From a bacterium (GTDB lineage: Bacteria; Latescibacterota; Latescibacteria; Latescibacterales; Latescibacteraceae): a stretch of DNA of 39,678 bases. Made by a program: the position numbers and the translations under genes. Every line of letters begins with the position of its first letter. The stretch's first letter is position 1. Where the stretch lies: NCBI GenBank assembly GCA_021372535.1, contig JAJFUH010000013.1, positions 1-39,678 of the forward strand. The letters run 5' to 3'. The notes under the pieces were generated by a model, which made no database searches, had not been told where the DNA came from, and saw nothing but the letters and a program-made list of their open reading frames with translations. This document shows, piece by piece, positions 23,803 through 32,690 of this stretch.

Positions 23803-24798
23803 ATGAAAATTGTTCACGCTTTCATAGTATGTATGGTATTGTGCGTATTCATGGTGCAGGCCCAGGAATCCGATGTTGTGAACAAGGAGTCCGGAACCGA
23901 ATACAAGTCAGGGCTCAAGCTCTATAACGAGGGGAAATACTCCCAGGCGATACCGTACTTTCAGAAAGCGTACAGCCTCGACAACCGTAACACGGCGGCG
24001 CTCTTCGCTCATGGACTTGCGCTCAACAAGATAGGAAAATACCGTGAAGCCGCGGCGCAGTTCGAGAAAGTGCTCGAAAAAGAACCCGCCCACGAAAAGG
24101 CGCTGAAGTCTCTTGCCGCCGCCTATATCAATGCGGGGGATAATGAAAAAGCCCTTTCTGCATATGACCGGGGAATTTCGTCCGCGCCGAAGGACTCATA
24201 CTACTATCTTGGCAAGGCAAAAATCCTCATAAATCTCAAAAAGTTCGGCGATGCACTGCCTCTCATACAGAAAGCCCGCGAGCTCAATCCCCAGAGTATG
24301 GAGATTTCCGAAGCGCTGGCTCAAACCTATGTTGAGCTGGGACGGATGGATGACGCCTATGAAATTGCCTCCGATATCCTCGGAAAGGACAGGAATCATG
24401 CCCGAGCCCGTGTCATTGTTGCCGATTATAAGCGGCTGAAGGGCAAGCTCGGTGAAGCTCTCGAGGATTACAGGCTTGCGGCGAAAAACATCGAAACAAA
24501 AGCCTATGCCGAGCATTTTATCGAGGTTATAAACCAGAAACTCGAAGAGACGGAGATCGAAAAGGAATACGAGGCGCGGCTCGCGGCCGATTCAACAGCT
24601 AAGGCCACTGTGGATTCGGCTTCCGCGACGGAGCCGGTTACCGTGAGCACAGAGCAACCGTCTTCCGGCGAACAACCGCCTATCCCTGAATCCACGGATA
24701 AGAAAAGCGGCGGCGGGCTCTGGCTCCTGCTCATCATCGTCATATTTGTTATCGGGCTTGTTATTGTGCTCGCTGTGAGAAGCTATCGTAAGCATTGA
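23803..24798 (+). CDS. TPR-repeat protein, secreted N-terminus and C-terminal membrane anchor
   Basis: A 331-residue protein from ATG 23803, which has GGAG 8 nt upstream; two earlier in-frame ATGs add residues without signal character. Residues 1-20 are a signal peptide ending VQA. At least five TPR units follow (about 30-245), for example YKSGLKLYNEGKYSQAIPYF, ALFAHGLALNKIGKYREAAA and KSLAAAYINAGDNEKALSAY. A charged, Ser/Thr/Pro-rich linker leads to one membrane helix (WLLLIIVIFVIGLVIVLAV) and a basic end. It probably scaffolds envelope proteins; its position after tonB suggests a link to the uptake machinery. Confidence 0.88.
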   Translation: MKIVHAFIVCMVLCVFMVQAQESDVVNKESGTEYKSGLKLYNEGKYSQAIPYFQKAYSLDNRNTAALFAHGLALNKIGKYREAAAQFEKVLEKEPAHEKALKSLAAAYINAGDNEKALSAYDRGISSAPKDSYYYLGKAKILINLKKFGDALPLIQKARELNPQSMEISEALAQTYVELGRMDDAYEIASDILGKDRNHARARVIVADYKRLKGKLGEALEDYRLAAKNIETKAYAEHFIEVINQKLEETEIEKEYEARLAADSTAKATVDSASATEPVTVSTEQPSSGEQPPIPESTDKKSGGGLWLLLIIVIFVIGLVIVLAVRSYRKH

Positions 24799-24835
24799 TA
24801 TTACACAACATTGAAATGCCGGTCTATTATCGAGA

Positions 24836-24850
24836 AGTCCCTTCGGGACT
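24836..24850. repeat. GAA-triloop hairpin (minus-strand orientation)
   Basis: AGTCCC-TTC-GGGACT: a perfect 6-bp stem whose loop reads GAA on the minus strand. Member of the hairpin set at 174-184, 3416-3426, 25155-25171 and 30341-30355. It starts 37 nt after the TPR stop. Confidence 0.55.
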
Positions 24851-25143
24851 CCATGAGCCACCGGGGTGTCCGGGTGAGTGCCGGAAGTGCTTTTCGAAAA
24901 TAACCATAGAATTCATCCCCGGTTTGAAATCCTGATTTAATTCTGCATGAACACTCGCCACTGTCTATCCTCATATCTCGCTTCATCGATGATTCCCTTT
25001 TTATAGCACGATCACCGTATGACACATAAATTAATCCTTGATTTTATCCACGCTCTTCATTAATGTGATTCGTGATTGTACGCCTGTCCTTGAAAATATT
25101 TTCATTTAAAAGCAGGTGAAAAACACTTGATGGGTAAATCAAA

Positions 25144-25216
25144 GCTGTCAAGAGTCGGCACGAAGTGCCGATCCCCGATTAATAACTCGGGGACATGTTT
25201 ATATGCCCTTGACAGC
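25144..25216. repeat. three-stem palindromic element
   Basis: Outer arms GCTGTCAAG (25144-25152) and CTTGACAGC (25208-25216) are perfectly complementary. Inside are two hairpins back to back: TCGGCAC-GAA-GTGCCGA (25155-25171) and TCCCCGA-TTAATAAC-TCGGGGA (25172-25193). The inner units also occur separately elsewhere. As RNA or extruded DNA this would fold as a three-way junction. It lies 80 bp before the amidohydrolase start. Confidence 0.65.
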
Positions 25217-25295
25217 AAACAATCAACATATTTCATAATCGGGCGCGTGGAAAGGTCACTTTTTCACCGCTCGCTTAATCGGGGGGAGTAACCAG

Positions 25296-26978
25296 ATGAA
25301 ACGGCGACAGTTTATCCGGGCGGCTGCGGGAAGCGCGGTGTTCGCAACCGGCTTTGTTGTAACAGGGTGTTCCACGAAAAAGGAATACGATCTGCTCATA
25401 AGCGGCGGGACTGTCTATGACGGCCTCGGCGGCGAGGGAATCAAAGCCGATGTCGCCGTGCTGGGCGACAAAATCGTGAAAATCGCGCCCGCCATCAGGA
25501 AAACGAAAGCGCAGGTCGTCATCGAGGCGGACGGCATGGCTGTCGCGCCCGGATTCATCGATCCCCACACGCATACCGATGTCCAGCTCCTGGTCAACCC
25601 GAAGGCTGAAAGCAAAATCAGGCAGGGCGTCACCACCGAGATCGGCGGCAACTGCGGCGGTTCGTACTTCCCCATTTCCGACCAGTCGTTCGAGGAAATC
25701 AGTGACAACCTCCGGAAAGAATTCGAGCTCGAACTGACCTGGCGCGATATGGACGGTTTTATAAAGCGGCTTGCCGAGAGCGGATCGGCGCTCAATTACG
25801 GAACGCTCCTCGGGCAGGGATCGCTCCGTGAGGCGGTCATGGGACCGTACGACCGTCCCCCCACTGCCGAGGAACTCGAACACATGAAACAGCTTGTCCG
25901 CGAGCATATGAAGGCCGGTGTCGTGGGATTGTCGTCGGGTCTCGAATACACGCCGGGCAGTTTTGCCACAACGGAGGAACTCATCGAGCTGTGCCGTGAA
26001 GTCTCGGCGGCGGGCGGCGTTTATGCCACGCACATGAGAGACGAGGGGGATAAACTTCTCGAAGCGATAGACGAGGCGGTCACCATCGCCCGTCAGACCG
26101 GGGTGAGCCTCGAAATCGCCCATTTCAAGGCAGCATACCCGCAGAACTGGCCGAAAATAGACGCCATGCTGTCGGCGGTCGAACAGGCGAAAAAGGAGGG
26201 CATCGCCGTACAGGCCGACCGCTACCCGTACCATGCATGGTCGACCGGGCTGAACTCCTATTTCCCCATGTGGTCGCGTGAGGGGACGACCGAGGATTTC
26301 ATCAAACGCCTCAAGGACAAATCCCTTCAGCCGAAGCTCAAACAATATGTCAACGAACGTGAAACGAAGATCGGCTCGTGGGAGAAGGTGATCATCTGCT
26401 CGGTGCTCCTCGACAAGAACAAGCACCTCGAAGGCACGAATGTCCAACAGGCGGCAACCGAAGCCAAGAAGCCGTGCTACGATTTCATGCGCGACCTCCT
26501 CATCGAGGAAGAGGGCCATGTCAGCATGGTCACATTCGGCATGAGCGAGGATAATCTCAAGCGTGTGCTCGCCCATCCGCTCGTGACCGTCGGGTCGGAC
26601 GGCAACTCTGTCGCGCCGTACGGTGTGCTCGGCAAGGACAAGCCCCATCCGCGTTTCTACGGCACATTCCCGCGTGTGCTCGGAAAGTTCGCCCGCGAGG
26701 AGAAGATATTCCCCCTTGCCACGGCAATCAAAAAGATGACCTCGCTCTCAGCCGCAAAATTCGGCCTGACCGGGCGCGGAAGCATCGCCGCGGGGAATTT
26801 CGCCGACCTCGTCGTGTTCAACCCCGACACGGTCATCGACAAGGCGACATTCGAGAATCCGCACCAGTATCCCGAGGGTATCCCGTATGTGATCGTCAAC
26901 GGTCAGGTGGTTATCAGCGGCGGCGAACACACGGGAGCGCTTCCGGGGCGGATACTGCTGAAAACGGGGAATGTGTGA
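25296..26978 (+). CDS. N-acyl-D-amino-acid deacylase-type amidohydrolase, Tat/lipoprotein
   Basis: A 560-residue amidohydrolase. The N-terminus has a twin-arginine motif (KRRQFIRAAAG) followed by a lipobox-like VVTGC (Cys25), so it may be a Tat-exported lipoprotein. ISGGTVYDGLGGEGIKADVA is the usual small beta domain. Metal ligands fit the D-aminoacylase family: H91 and H93 in FIDPHTHTD, C120 in GGNCGG (the bridging Cys of D-aminoacylases), H246 in ATHMRDEG, H276 in EIAHFKA and D435 in VGSDGNS. The family releases D-amino acids from N-acyl derivatives; dihydroorotase- or prolidase-like substrates are possible alternatives. ATG 25296 follows GGGGGGAGT. A single gene between repeat-rich gaps. 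Confidence 0.9.
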   Translation: MKRRQFIRAAAGSAVFATGFVVTGCSTKKEYDLLISGGTVYDGLGGEGIKADVAVLGDKIVKIAPAIRKTKAQVVIEADGMAVAPGFIDPHTHTDVQLLVNPKAESKIRQGVTTEIGGNCGGSYFPISDQSFEEISDNLRKEFELELTWRDMDGFIKRLAESGSALNYGTLLGQGSLREAVMGPYDRPPTAEELEHMKQLVREHMKAGVVGLSSGLEYTPGSFATTEELIELCREVSAAGGVYATHMRDEGDKLLEAIDEAVTIARQTGVSLEIAHFKAAYPQNWPKIDAMLSAVEQAKKEGIAVQADRYPYHAWSTGLNSYFPMWSREGTTEDFIKRLKDKSLQPKLKQYVNERETKIGSWEKVIICSVLLDKNKHLEGTNVQQAATEAKKPCYDFMRDLLIEEEGHVSMVTFGMSEDNLKRVLAHPLVTVGSDGNSVAPYGVLGKDKPHPRFYGTFPRVLGKFAREEKIFPLATAIKKMTSLSAAKFGLTGRGSIAAGNFADLVVFNPDTVIDKATFENPHQYPEGIPYVIVNGQVVISGGEHTGALPGRILLKTGNV

Positions 26979-27004
26979 AAAGTTATCGATCCATTCATAA
27001 GATG

Positions 27005-27170
27005 TGATAGAACGCGGATTGACGCGGATCGTGCGGATTTTCGCGGATTTGCTTTATATCTTCATCCGGATGTGACTTCTGATAATCACTTATAAAAGTA
27101 TAAACAATATGTTATAAATCTTTGTGCCTTTGTGTCTTTGTGGTTGAATATTTTCAGATTAATCCTGAAC
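27005..27170. repeat. composite intergenic element, copy 4
   Basis: GATAGAACGCGGATTGACGC starts the element. Four GCGGAT units lie at 27014, 27024, 27033 and 27044, spaced 9-11 bp. After an AT-rich middle come three perfect 8-bp units CTTTGTGC/T/G (27120-27143), then GTTGAATATTTTCAGATTAA and TCCTGAAC. The ribosome site of the next gene (27171) begins immediately after it. The element fills nearly all of the 26979-27181 gap. Confidence 0.7.
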
Positions 27171-27181
27171 AGGAGATTTCC

Positions 27182-30157
27182 GTGAAGAAAATCCTTATCG
27201 TGTTCTGTATTGTAATTGCCGCAGCGCTGGCGGTTTCCGCTCATGCCGCGCCTTCATCCTCAGACCGGCTTCCCATACCGACGGGGCCCGGTGCAAAGTG
27301 CGAGCGGCTGGACGGCAACCTCGAAAAGCTCGCATGGGACAGCGAAGGCGTTCTTGTCTGGGAAGCCCCGATCGGCGACCGTGTGATGTTCTCGTTCCCG
27401 CTGCCGCAGGGAGCGAAGTTTGCTGACTACGGTCTCGGAAAGTTCGACCTCAAAATCGAGGGAGGACCCGCCGATGTAATGGTTTTCATCGAGCAGCCCG
27501 GCCAGAAACGGCGCGTCTACCGCCCTGTCGACATCATCGCTCCCCATGAGGGATGGGAAACGATCCATCTCGATCTCAGCCAGCCGGAAATCGTCCGCGA
27601 AACCTTCTACGAGGCCGATGCGCCCCGGATAACGTTCAATCTCTGGGCAGTCAAGTCCGGATATTCCGAGGAGGCTCCGACCCGTCAGATATCCATACGG
27701 AATGTGCGCCTCGTAAAGCGGTATCTCGATGTCCGATGGAACGGTCGCGATTATGAGTCGAAAACCGGCCCCGACGGCGAGCTTGTCTTCACCTATCCCA
27801 TCGTGGTGGCGAACAGGGACTCGAAAAGCCGCACAGTGGCTTCGCGCCTCGATCACTGGAAAGGAAGGCTCTGTTCGGGCACGATCTCTCCCGCCACGGC
27901 GACCATAGCGCCCGGCGATTCCGCATTATTCACCGCAACGCTCCGTCTCCCCGCCGACCGTGCGCGGACGCTGCCCGCACTCTACTGCGAGTGGTTCCTG
28001 CCGGTCTTTTCGGTGAACGGCGCATCCGATTCGGAGGAGGGGATTCTCCGTTCGAGCGACCGTATCACCCTGCCGCTCATCATCATGCCGAAACAAATGC
28101 GGAATCCGGTCATTCTCTTCGGCCCGGAAGATATCCGCGGCATAATGGAGCGGTACCGGACGACCGACTGGGGCAAACGCGAGGGCGACGGCTACATCGC
28201 CCAGGCGGATAAAATGCTCCAGGGCGGCCTGACCATCCCTGATGGCCCCGGCTGGACGGCGGCGTACTATTTCTGTGTCGAGCACCGCACACCGCTCGTC
28301 CACGAGGGCCCGGGCAGACACCGCTGTCCCATCGGCGGAGAGTACCTCACGACGGACTTCATGGGCGTCGACCTCGATCTCGATTATCGCACCAACGAGC
28401 ACGCCGCGATGTTCACGGGGGCGAAAAACCTCGCGCTCGCCTACCTGCTCACCGGCGACAAACGCTACAGCGAAGGGGCGCTCACCATCATCCGCCAGTA
28501 CCGCGACAAGTACTTCACCTGGCCGTGGCTCGACCTGGACGCGTCGAATGAAACAATCGACAAGGGCCGTGTCCAGTTCTCCAAGTACATGGAAGCCATG
28601 TACATGATCAACCTCACCGAGGCATACGATATCCTCAAGGGAACCGGCGGCGTTTCTCCCGAAGAAGGGCGCGACCTCGAATGGAATTTCCTCATTCCCA
28701 TATCGGTCGAGATGACCGATTACCGCATGAACATGCAGCACCGTCAGCAGGCCATCACGGCAAACGCGATTGCGACCGGCCTGTGCTGCGGACATGCGCC
28801 GCTCGTTGCCTTTGCGGTCGCGGGGGACAAGAATTACCTTAACCTGCGTCGGTACCTGTCGACCGGGGACGGCATCCCGAACGAGCACGGGTACAACAAC
28901 GACATGGGGCGGCAGTTTTTCATAACTGCCATGCTTTTCCGCGACGGCATCGACACGTACGACGATATGCTCCGGCGGCTCCTCTGGGGAGGCCTGTGGT
29001 GGAGCGTTCCGTTCAACCCCAGACAGTACGGGGATGTCTATCTCGACGCTTCGAAGCACTTTCCCGATCCGCTCTACCGCATGCTCGCCTCCCGTGACCT
29101 TCTCGACGGCGAGGCGCCTCCGCTCAACGGCGCACGGGTTGATTTCGGCACTCCTCCCTCGGTGAACTTTCCCAACTCCGGGCTGAGTATACTCAGACGT
29201 CCCTTTGAGAACGGCACCATGGACGCCGAGTTCAAGTGGGGCATACCCGACAACCGCGGATCGTTCTCGGTGCTCTCGCTCGGCCTCTTTTTCGGAGGAT
29301 ACAACTGCCAGAGTTATCCCGGTCATTTCCCCTGGGGATCGACCGATCTCCACCACGAGTGGCAGATACAGTCGGCCTCGCATTCCACCATCGTGGTCGA
29401 CCGTCGCAATCAGTCCGGCATGAAGGATTACTTCAAGGATCACTACATGCCCCACGCTTCGCGGCAGCTTTCGTTCGAGGATGGTTCCGACGCGGCATCG
29501 ACCGTGGTCTTCAACGACCGTATCTATCCCGGTGTGAAGATATGGCGGGCGGTCTGCGTGCTGGATGGCGCATACCTGGTGCTCGACCTGCTCCGATCCG
29601 ACAGCGAGCATGTCTACGACCGGTGGTTCCACGGCGTTCCCGACAAATCGAACGGGCTCGCGGGCATTCATCTCGACATGAAGCCGCATCCGGAACCCCT
29701 CGGGAGCGCCGACGGCTACGAGATGGTGCAGAACCTCTCCTCGGCGGTTACCGGCGGGGACTTCGGCTGCGACTGGCTCCTTTCCGGGAAAGGGACGAAG
29801 GACGAGCTTCACCTCGCCATGCGGGTGCTCAACACCGCGCCGGTCGAGGCAATTCACGGCTTCGAATTTTCGCGTCAGTACCGCGGGCCGGAAAAGGAGT
29901 TCCTCCTTTTGAGCCGTAAAGCCCGTAACGCCGATTTTATCGTTCTGTTCGAGCCGAACCGCGGCGAATCGAAGCTTTCACGGTACGAGCGGTTCGATGT
30001 CCCCGATGAAAAAGGCGCGAAAGTCGCGGGTGCGACAGGCGTGCGGCTGACTCTGGCGGGGAAAACCTACGAGGTTATTCTCAATCCCGATGAAGCGGCG
30101 GTCAAAACTGTCGGCGGCGTGACCCGGAAGGTGCTTTCTGTCGGTGTCGAGCGGTGA
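27182..30157 (+). CDS. heparinase II/III-like polysaccharide lyase, secreted
   Basis: A 991-residue protein from GTG 27182, with AGGAG 6 nt upstream; an earlier in-frame ATG lies inside the preceding repeat. The signal peptide is MKKILIVFCIVIAAALAVSA. An N-terminal beta domain (about 30-190: VMVFIEQPGQKRRVYRPVD, then TFNLWAV) precedes an alpha/alpha-toroid lyase domain (about 330-640), with NLALAYLLTGDKRYSEGALT and MNMQHRQQAITANAIATGLC. The C-terminal beta-sandwich typical of Heparinase_II_III begins near residue 700 and includes HSTIVVDRRNQSG. The family cleaves uronic-acid-containing polysaccharides (heparin, alginate, oligo-alginate) by beta-elimination. Which one cannot be decided. It is the key gene for a polysaccharide-degradation role of this region. 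Confidence 0.87.
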   Translation: MKKILIVFCIVIAAALAVSAHAAPSSSDRLPIPTGPGAKCERLDGNLEKLAWDSEGVLVWEAPIGDRVMFSFPLPQGAKFADYGLGKFDLKIEGGPADVMVFIEQPGQKRRVYRPVDIIAPHEGWETIHLDLSQPEIVRETFYEADAPRITFNLWAVKSGYSEEAPTRQISIRNVRLVKRYLDVRWNGRDYESKTGPDGELVFTYPIVVANRDSKSRTVASRLDHWKGRLCSGTISPATATIAPGDSALFTATLRLPADRARTLPALYCEWFLPVFSVNGASDSEEGILRSSDRITLPLIIMPKQMRNPVILFGPEDIRGIMERYRTTDWGKREGDGYIAQADKMLQGGLTIPDGPGWTAAYYFCVEHRTPLVHEGPGRHRCPIGGEYLTTDFMGVDLDLDYRTNEHAAMFTGAKNLALAYLLTGDKRYSEGALTIIRQYRDKYFTWPWLDLDASNETIDKGRVQFSKYMEAMYMINLTEAYDILKGTGGVSPEEGRDLEWNFLIPISVEMTDYRMNMQHRQQAITANAIATGLCCGHAPLVAFAVAGDKNYLNLRRYLSTGDGIPNEHGYNNDMGRQFFITAMLFRDGIDTYDDMLRRLLWGGLWWSVPFNPRQYGDVYLDASKHFPDPLYRMLASRDLLDGEAPPLNGARVDFGTPPSVNFPNSGLSILRRPFENGTMDAEFKWGIPDNRGSFSVLSLGLFFGGYNCQSYPGHFPWGSTDLHHEWQIQSASHSTIVVDRRNQSGMKDYFKDHYMPHASRQLSFEDGSDAASTVVFNDRIYPGVKIWRAVCVLDGAYLVLDLLRSDSEHVYDRWFHGVPDKSNGLAGIHLDMKPHPEPLGSADGYEMVQNLSSAVTGGDFGCDWLLSGKGTKDELHLAMRVLNTAPVEAIHGFEFSRQYRGPEKEFLLLSRKARNADFIVLFEPNRGESKLSRYERFDVPDEKGAKVAGATGVRLTLAGKTYEVILNPDEAAVKTVGGVTRKVLSVGVER

Positions 30158-30439
30158 ATTGCTGTTTATACGGGAAATCATTGATTACAGCCCCCCAAAC
30201 TCTCGGCCCTGTGCGCTTTGTGGCTCTACGCTTCGCCTCGTGTCCTCCGGAGGGGGGTAAGGGAAGTCGCTGCGACTCCGGTAGTTACCTGCCCCCGGTG
30301 CGCTCGCTGCGCTGTCGCTCTGATGCAGCTGAGGGGAAGGTGTCACGAAGTGACAGAAGGGGGCTTTTACCCTGCCACACGCTGCGAGGAATTCTTTTGA
30401 TTAACCGGACAATAATACCCGTTATAATGGGAGGGGCGG
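30158..30439. repeat. GC-rich gap with several small palindromes
   Basis: Contains AGTCG-CTG-CGACT (about 30268-30280) and the GAA-triloop hairpin TGTCAC-GAA-GTGACA (30341-30355), inside G-run blocks as in the repeats at 145 and 3395. TATAAT at 30423-30428 lies only 11 nt before the next start; with no -35 at normal distance (TTGATT is 20 nt away) I do not call it a promoter. No gene is visible in this gap. Confidence 0.55.
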
Positions 30440-32611
30440 ATGTCAACCGGTAAAGAAAAACCTGTATTCGTGCTTGTATGTAACATTTTGTTAACGCTCT
30501 TCTGCATAGTTAATTGTACGCAAGAACATTCCACTTCCATAAGTAAACAAAATGTACTCCCTCCTGCAGCACAGATAATCCCTAAAGCCGATACCCTCTT
30601 TGGAGATGTACGTGTCGACAACTACTACTGGTTAAGAGATAAATCCAATCGGGAAGTTATCGCCTATCTTGAATCCGAAAACAAATACACCGAATCCGAG
30701 ATGAAGCATACAAAGGATTTTCAGGACAGTCTCTACAGGGAACTTTTAGGGAGAATCAAAGAAACGGATGTTACCGTCCCTGAAAAAATCGACGATTACT
30801 ACTATTATTCCCGTACCGAAGAAGGTAAACAGTATCCGATAAATTGCAGAAAAAAGGGTAGTCTTGACGCTCAGGAAGAAATTCTTCTCGATCGGAATGT
30901 TCTTGCTGAAGGTCACGATTATTTCAGAATCGGCATCTTTAAGATAAGCCCTGATCATCAGCTTTTAGCATATTCTGCCGATACAGCCGGATCGGAAACC
31001 TATACGATATATATAAAGGATTTACGTACGGGCAGACTGCTCGATGATGTTATTCCGAATACATATTATTCAGTGGAATGGGCAAATGACAATAAAACCA
31101 TTTTTTATAATGTACTGGATGATGCCAAACGTCCTTACAAGCTCTACAGGCATGTTCTGGGAACCCCATCGAACGATGATATCATGGTGTTTCATGAAAA
31201 AGATGACATGTATTATCTGAATCTTTCAAAATCAAAAAGCAAGAAATATCTGATACTGTCGCTTGAAAGCAACACGACGACTGAAGTGCATTACCTGAAA
31301 GCCGATTTTCCGTCTGATACTTTTAAAATACTACACCCCCGGCAGCATAACATGGAGTATTATGTTGACCATCATGGTGAAATGTTTTTCATCACAACCA
31401 ATGAAAATGCAAAAAACTTCAAGTTAATGGAAACACCAGTCCGGAATCCTTCAAAGAAAAACTGGAAAGAGGTAATTCCCCACCGTGATTCGGTAAAAAT
31501 CGATGGAATAGAAGTTTTTAAAAACCATCTCGTTGTATATGAGAGGGAAAACGGGCTTAACAAAATACACATAAGGAATCTGTCCAATCGCGAGGATTTT
31601 TCAGTCGATTTTCCCGAACCTGTCTATTCAGTTCGTCAGGGAAATAATCCTGATTATAATACCACACTTCTCCGGTTTCATTACACATCACTCATTACAC
31701 CGGCATCTGTTTACGATTTTAACATGGACACCCGGACCCGCGAGCTGAAAAAACAGGATGAGGTTCTTGGCGGATATGACCCATCTCTTTACCAGTCTGA
31801 GAGAATTTATGCAAAAGTACCGGACAGTACAATGATTCCGGTTTCGCTTGTTTACAAAAAGGGGATGGTTAAAAACGGGATGAATCCCCTTCTGCTCTAT
31901 GGCTACGGATCATACGGAAACAGCATTGACCCGGCATTTTCATCAAACAGGCTGAGTTTACTCGATCGGGGCTTTATATTCGCGATAGCACATGTTCGGG
32001 GCGGCGGAGAAATGGGCAGATACTGGTATGATAACGGGAAATTACTGAAGAAAAAAAATACATTTACCGACTTTATCGCATGTGCGGAACATCTGATTGA
32101 AGAAAATTATACATCGAGCGAAAAACTGGTTATCGAGGGCGGCAGCGCCGGCGGGCTTCTTATGGGGGCTGTAACCAATATGCGGCCGGATTTATTCAGG
32201 GCTGTTGTCGCTCATGTTCCCTTTGTGGATGTTGTCAATACCATGCTTGATCCTTCCATACCACTGACTGTCACAGAATATGAGGAATGGGGAAATCCTG
32301 GAAATAAGGATTATTATTTTTACATGAAGTCCTATGCTCCCTATGATAATGTCGAAGCTAAAGCCTATCCTGCCATACTGATAACCGCTGGTCTGAACGA
32401 TCCGCGTGTTCCGTACTGGGAACCGGCAAAATTGACAGCAAAACTGCGCGCTCTGAAAACTGATACGAACCTTCTCCTGCTCAAAACAAACATGGGCGCG
32501 GGACATGGCGGAGCGTCCGGCCGGTATGATTACCTTAAGGATATTGCTTTCGAATATGCATTTGTTTTTAATGCTTTGGGGATAAAGAATCAGGTTAAAT
32601 CATACCAATAA
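30440..32611 (+). CDS. prolyl oligopeptidase family serine peptidase (S9A)
   Basis: A 723-residue peptidase. The catalytic domain (about 450-715) has GYGSYG, then EGGSAGGLLMGA with nucleophile Ser569, GLNDPRVPYWEPAK with Asp654 and GAGHGGASGRYDY with His689. The N-terminal two thirds, starting DNYYWLRDKSNREVIAYLE, is the seven-blade propeller that limits substrates to short peptides, cut after proline. The N-terminal hydrophobic segment (10-26) suggests export; the Cys26 context IVNC is a poor lipobox. ATG 30440 follows GGGAGGGG. The gene is clearly AT-richer than its neighbours (about 30-40% GC in two 60-base rows I counted, against about 55% in a neighbouring row), which may mean acquisition from another lineage. 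Confidence 0.94.
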   Translation: MSTGKEKPVFVLVCNILLTLFCIVNCTQEHSTSISKQNVLPPAAQIIPKADTLFGDVRVDNYYWLRDKSNREVIAYLESENKYTESEMKHTKDFQDSLYRELLGRIKETDVTVPEKIDDYYYYSRTEEGKQYPINCRKKGSLDAQEEILLDRNVLAEGHDYFRIGIFKISPDHQLLAYSADTAGSETYTIYIKDLRTGRLLDDVIPNTYYSVEWANDNKTIFYNVLDDAKRPYKLYRHVLGTPSNDDIMVFHEKDDMYYLNLSKSKSKKYLILSLESNTTTEVHYLKADFPSDTFKILHPRQHNMEYYVDHHGEMFFITTNENAKNFKLMETPVRNPSKKNWKEVIPHRDSVKIDGIEVFKNHLVVYERENGLNKIHIRNLSNREDFSVDFPEPVYSVRQGNNPDYNTTLLRFHYTSLITPASVYDFNMDTRTRELKKQDEVLGGYDPSLYQSERIYAKVPDSTMIPVSLVYKKGMVKNGMNPLLLYGYGSYGNSIDPAFSSNRLSLLDRGFIFAIAHVRGGGEMGRYWYDNGKLLKKKNTFTDFIACAEHLIEENYTSSEKLVIEGGSAGGLLMGAVTNMRPDLFRAVVAHVPFVDVVNTMLDPSIPLTVTEYEEWGNPGNKDYYFYMKSYAPYDNVEAKAYPAILITAGLNDPRVPYWEPAKLTAKLRALKTDTNLLLLKTNMGAGHGGASGRYDYLKDIAFEYAFVFNALGIKNQVKSYQ

Positions 32612-32635
32612 TGATGTATTCAACTCTCTAAGAAC

Positions 32636-32680
32636 AATAAACTTAGTGCCTTTGTGGTTTCTTCTCTTGAATAATCTGAA
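32636..32680. repeat. partial composite element (right end only)
   Basis: AATAAACTTAGTGCCTTTG and TGGTTTCTTCTCTTGAATAA followed by TCTGAA correspond to the right end of copies 2-4. The ribosome site AGGAG (32681) of the next gene follows directly. Confidence 0.55.
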
Positions 32681-32690
32681 AGGAGCATAC

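Larger units (their letters stand above)
24799..25295. other. 497-bp intergenic region with two structured repeats
   Basis: Contains the hairpin at 24836-24850 and the three-stem element at 25144-25216. Between them (about 24860-25140) nothing was recognised on either strand. TTGACA at 25209-25214 with CATAAT at 25234-25239 (19-nt spacer) could be a weak promoter for the amidohydrolase, overlapping the right arm of the three-stem element. Confidence 0.5.

Noticed and set aside
27122-27181. Longer N-terminus for the lyase
   Set aside because: Those codons are the CTTTGTG repeat; GTG 27182 has a good ribosome site and begins a clean signal peptide.
30423-30428. TATAAT as promoter of the prolyl oligopeptidase
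   Set aside because: It is only 11 nt from the start codon and lacks a -35 at normal distance; a nearly leaderless transcript would not contain the ribosome site.
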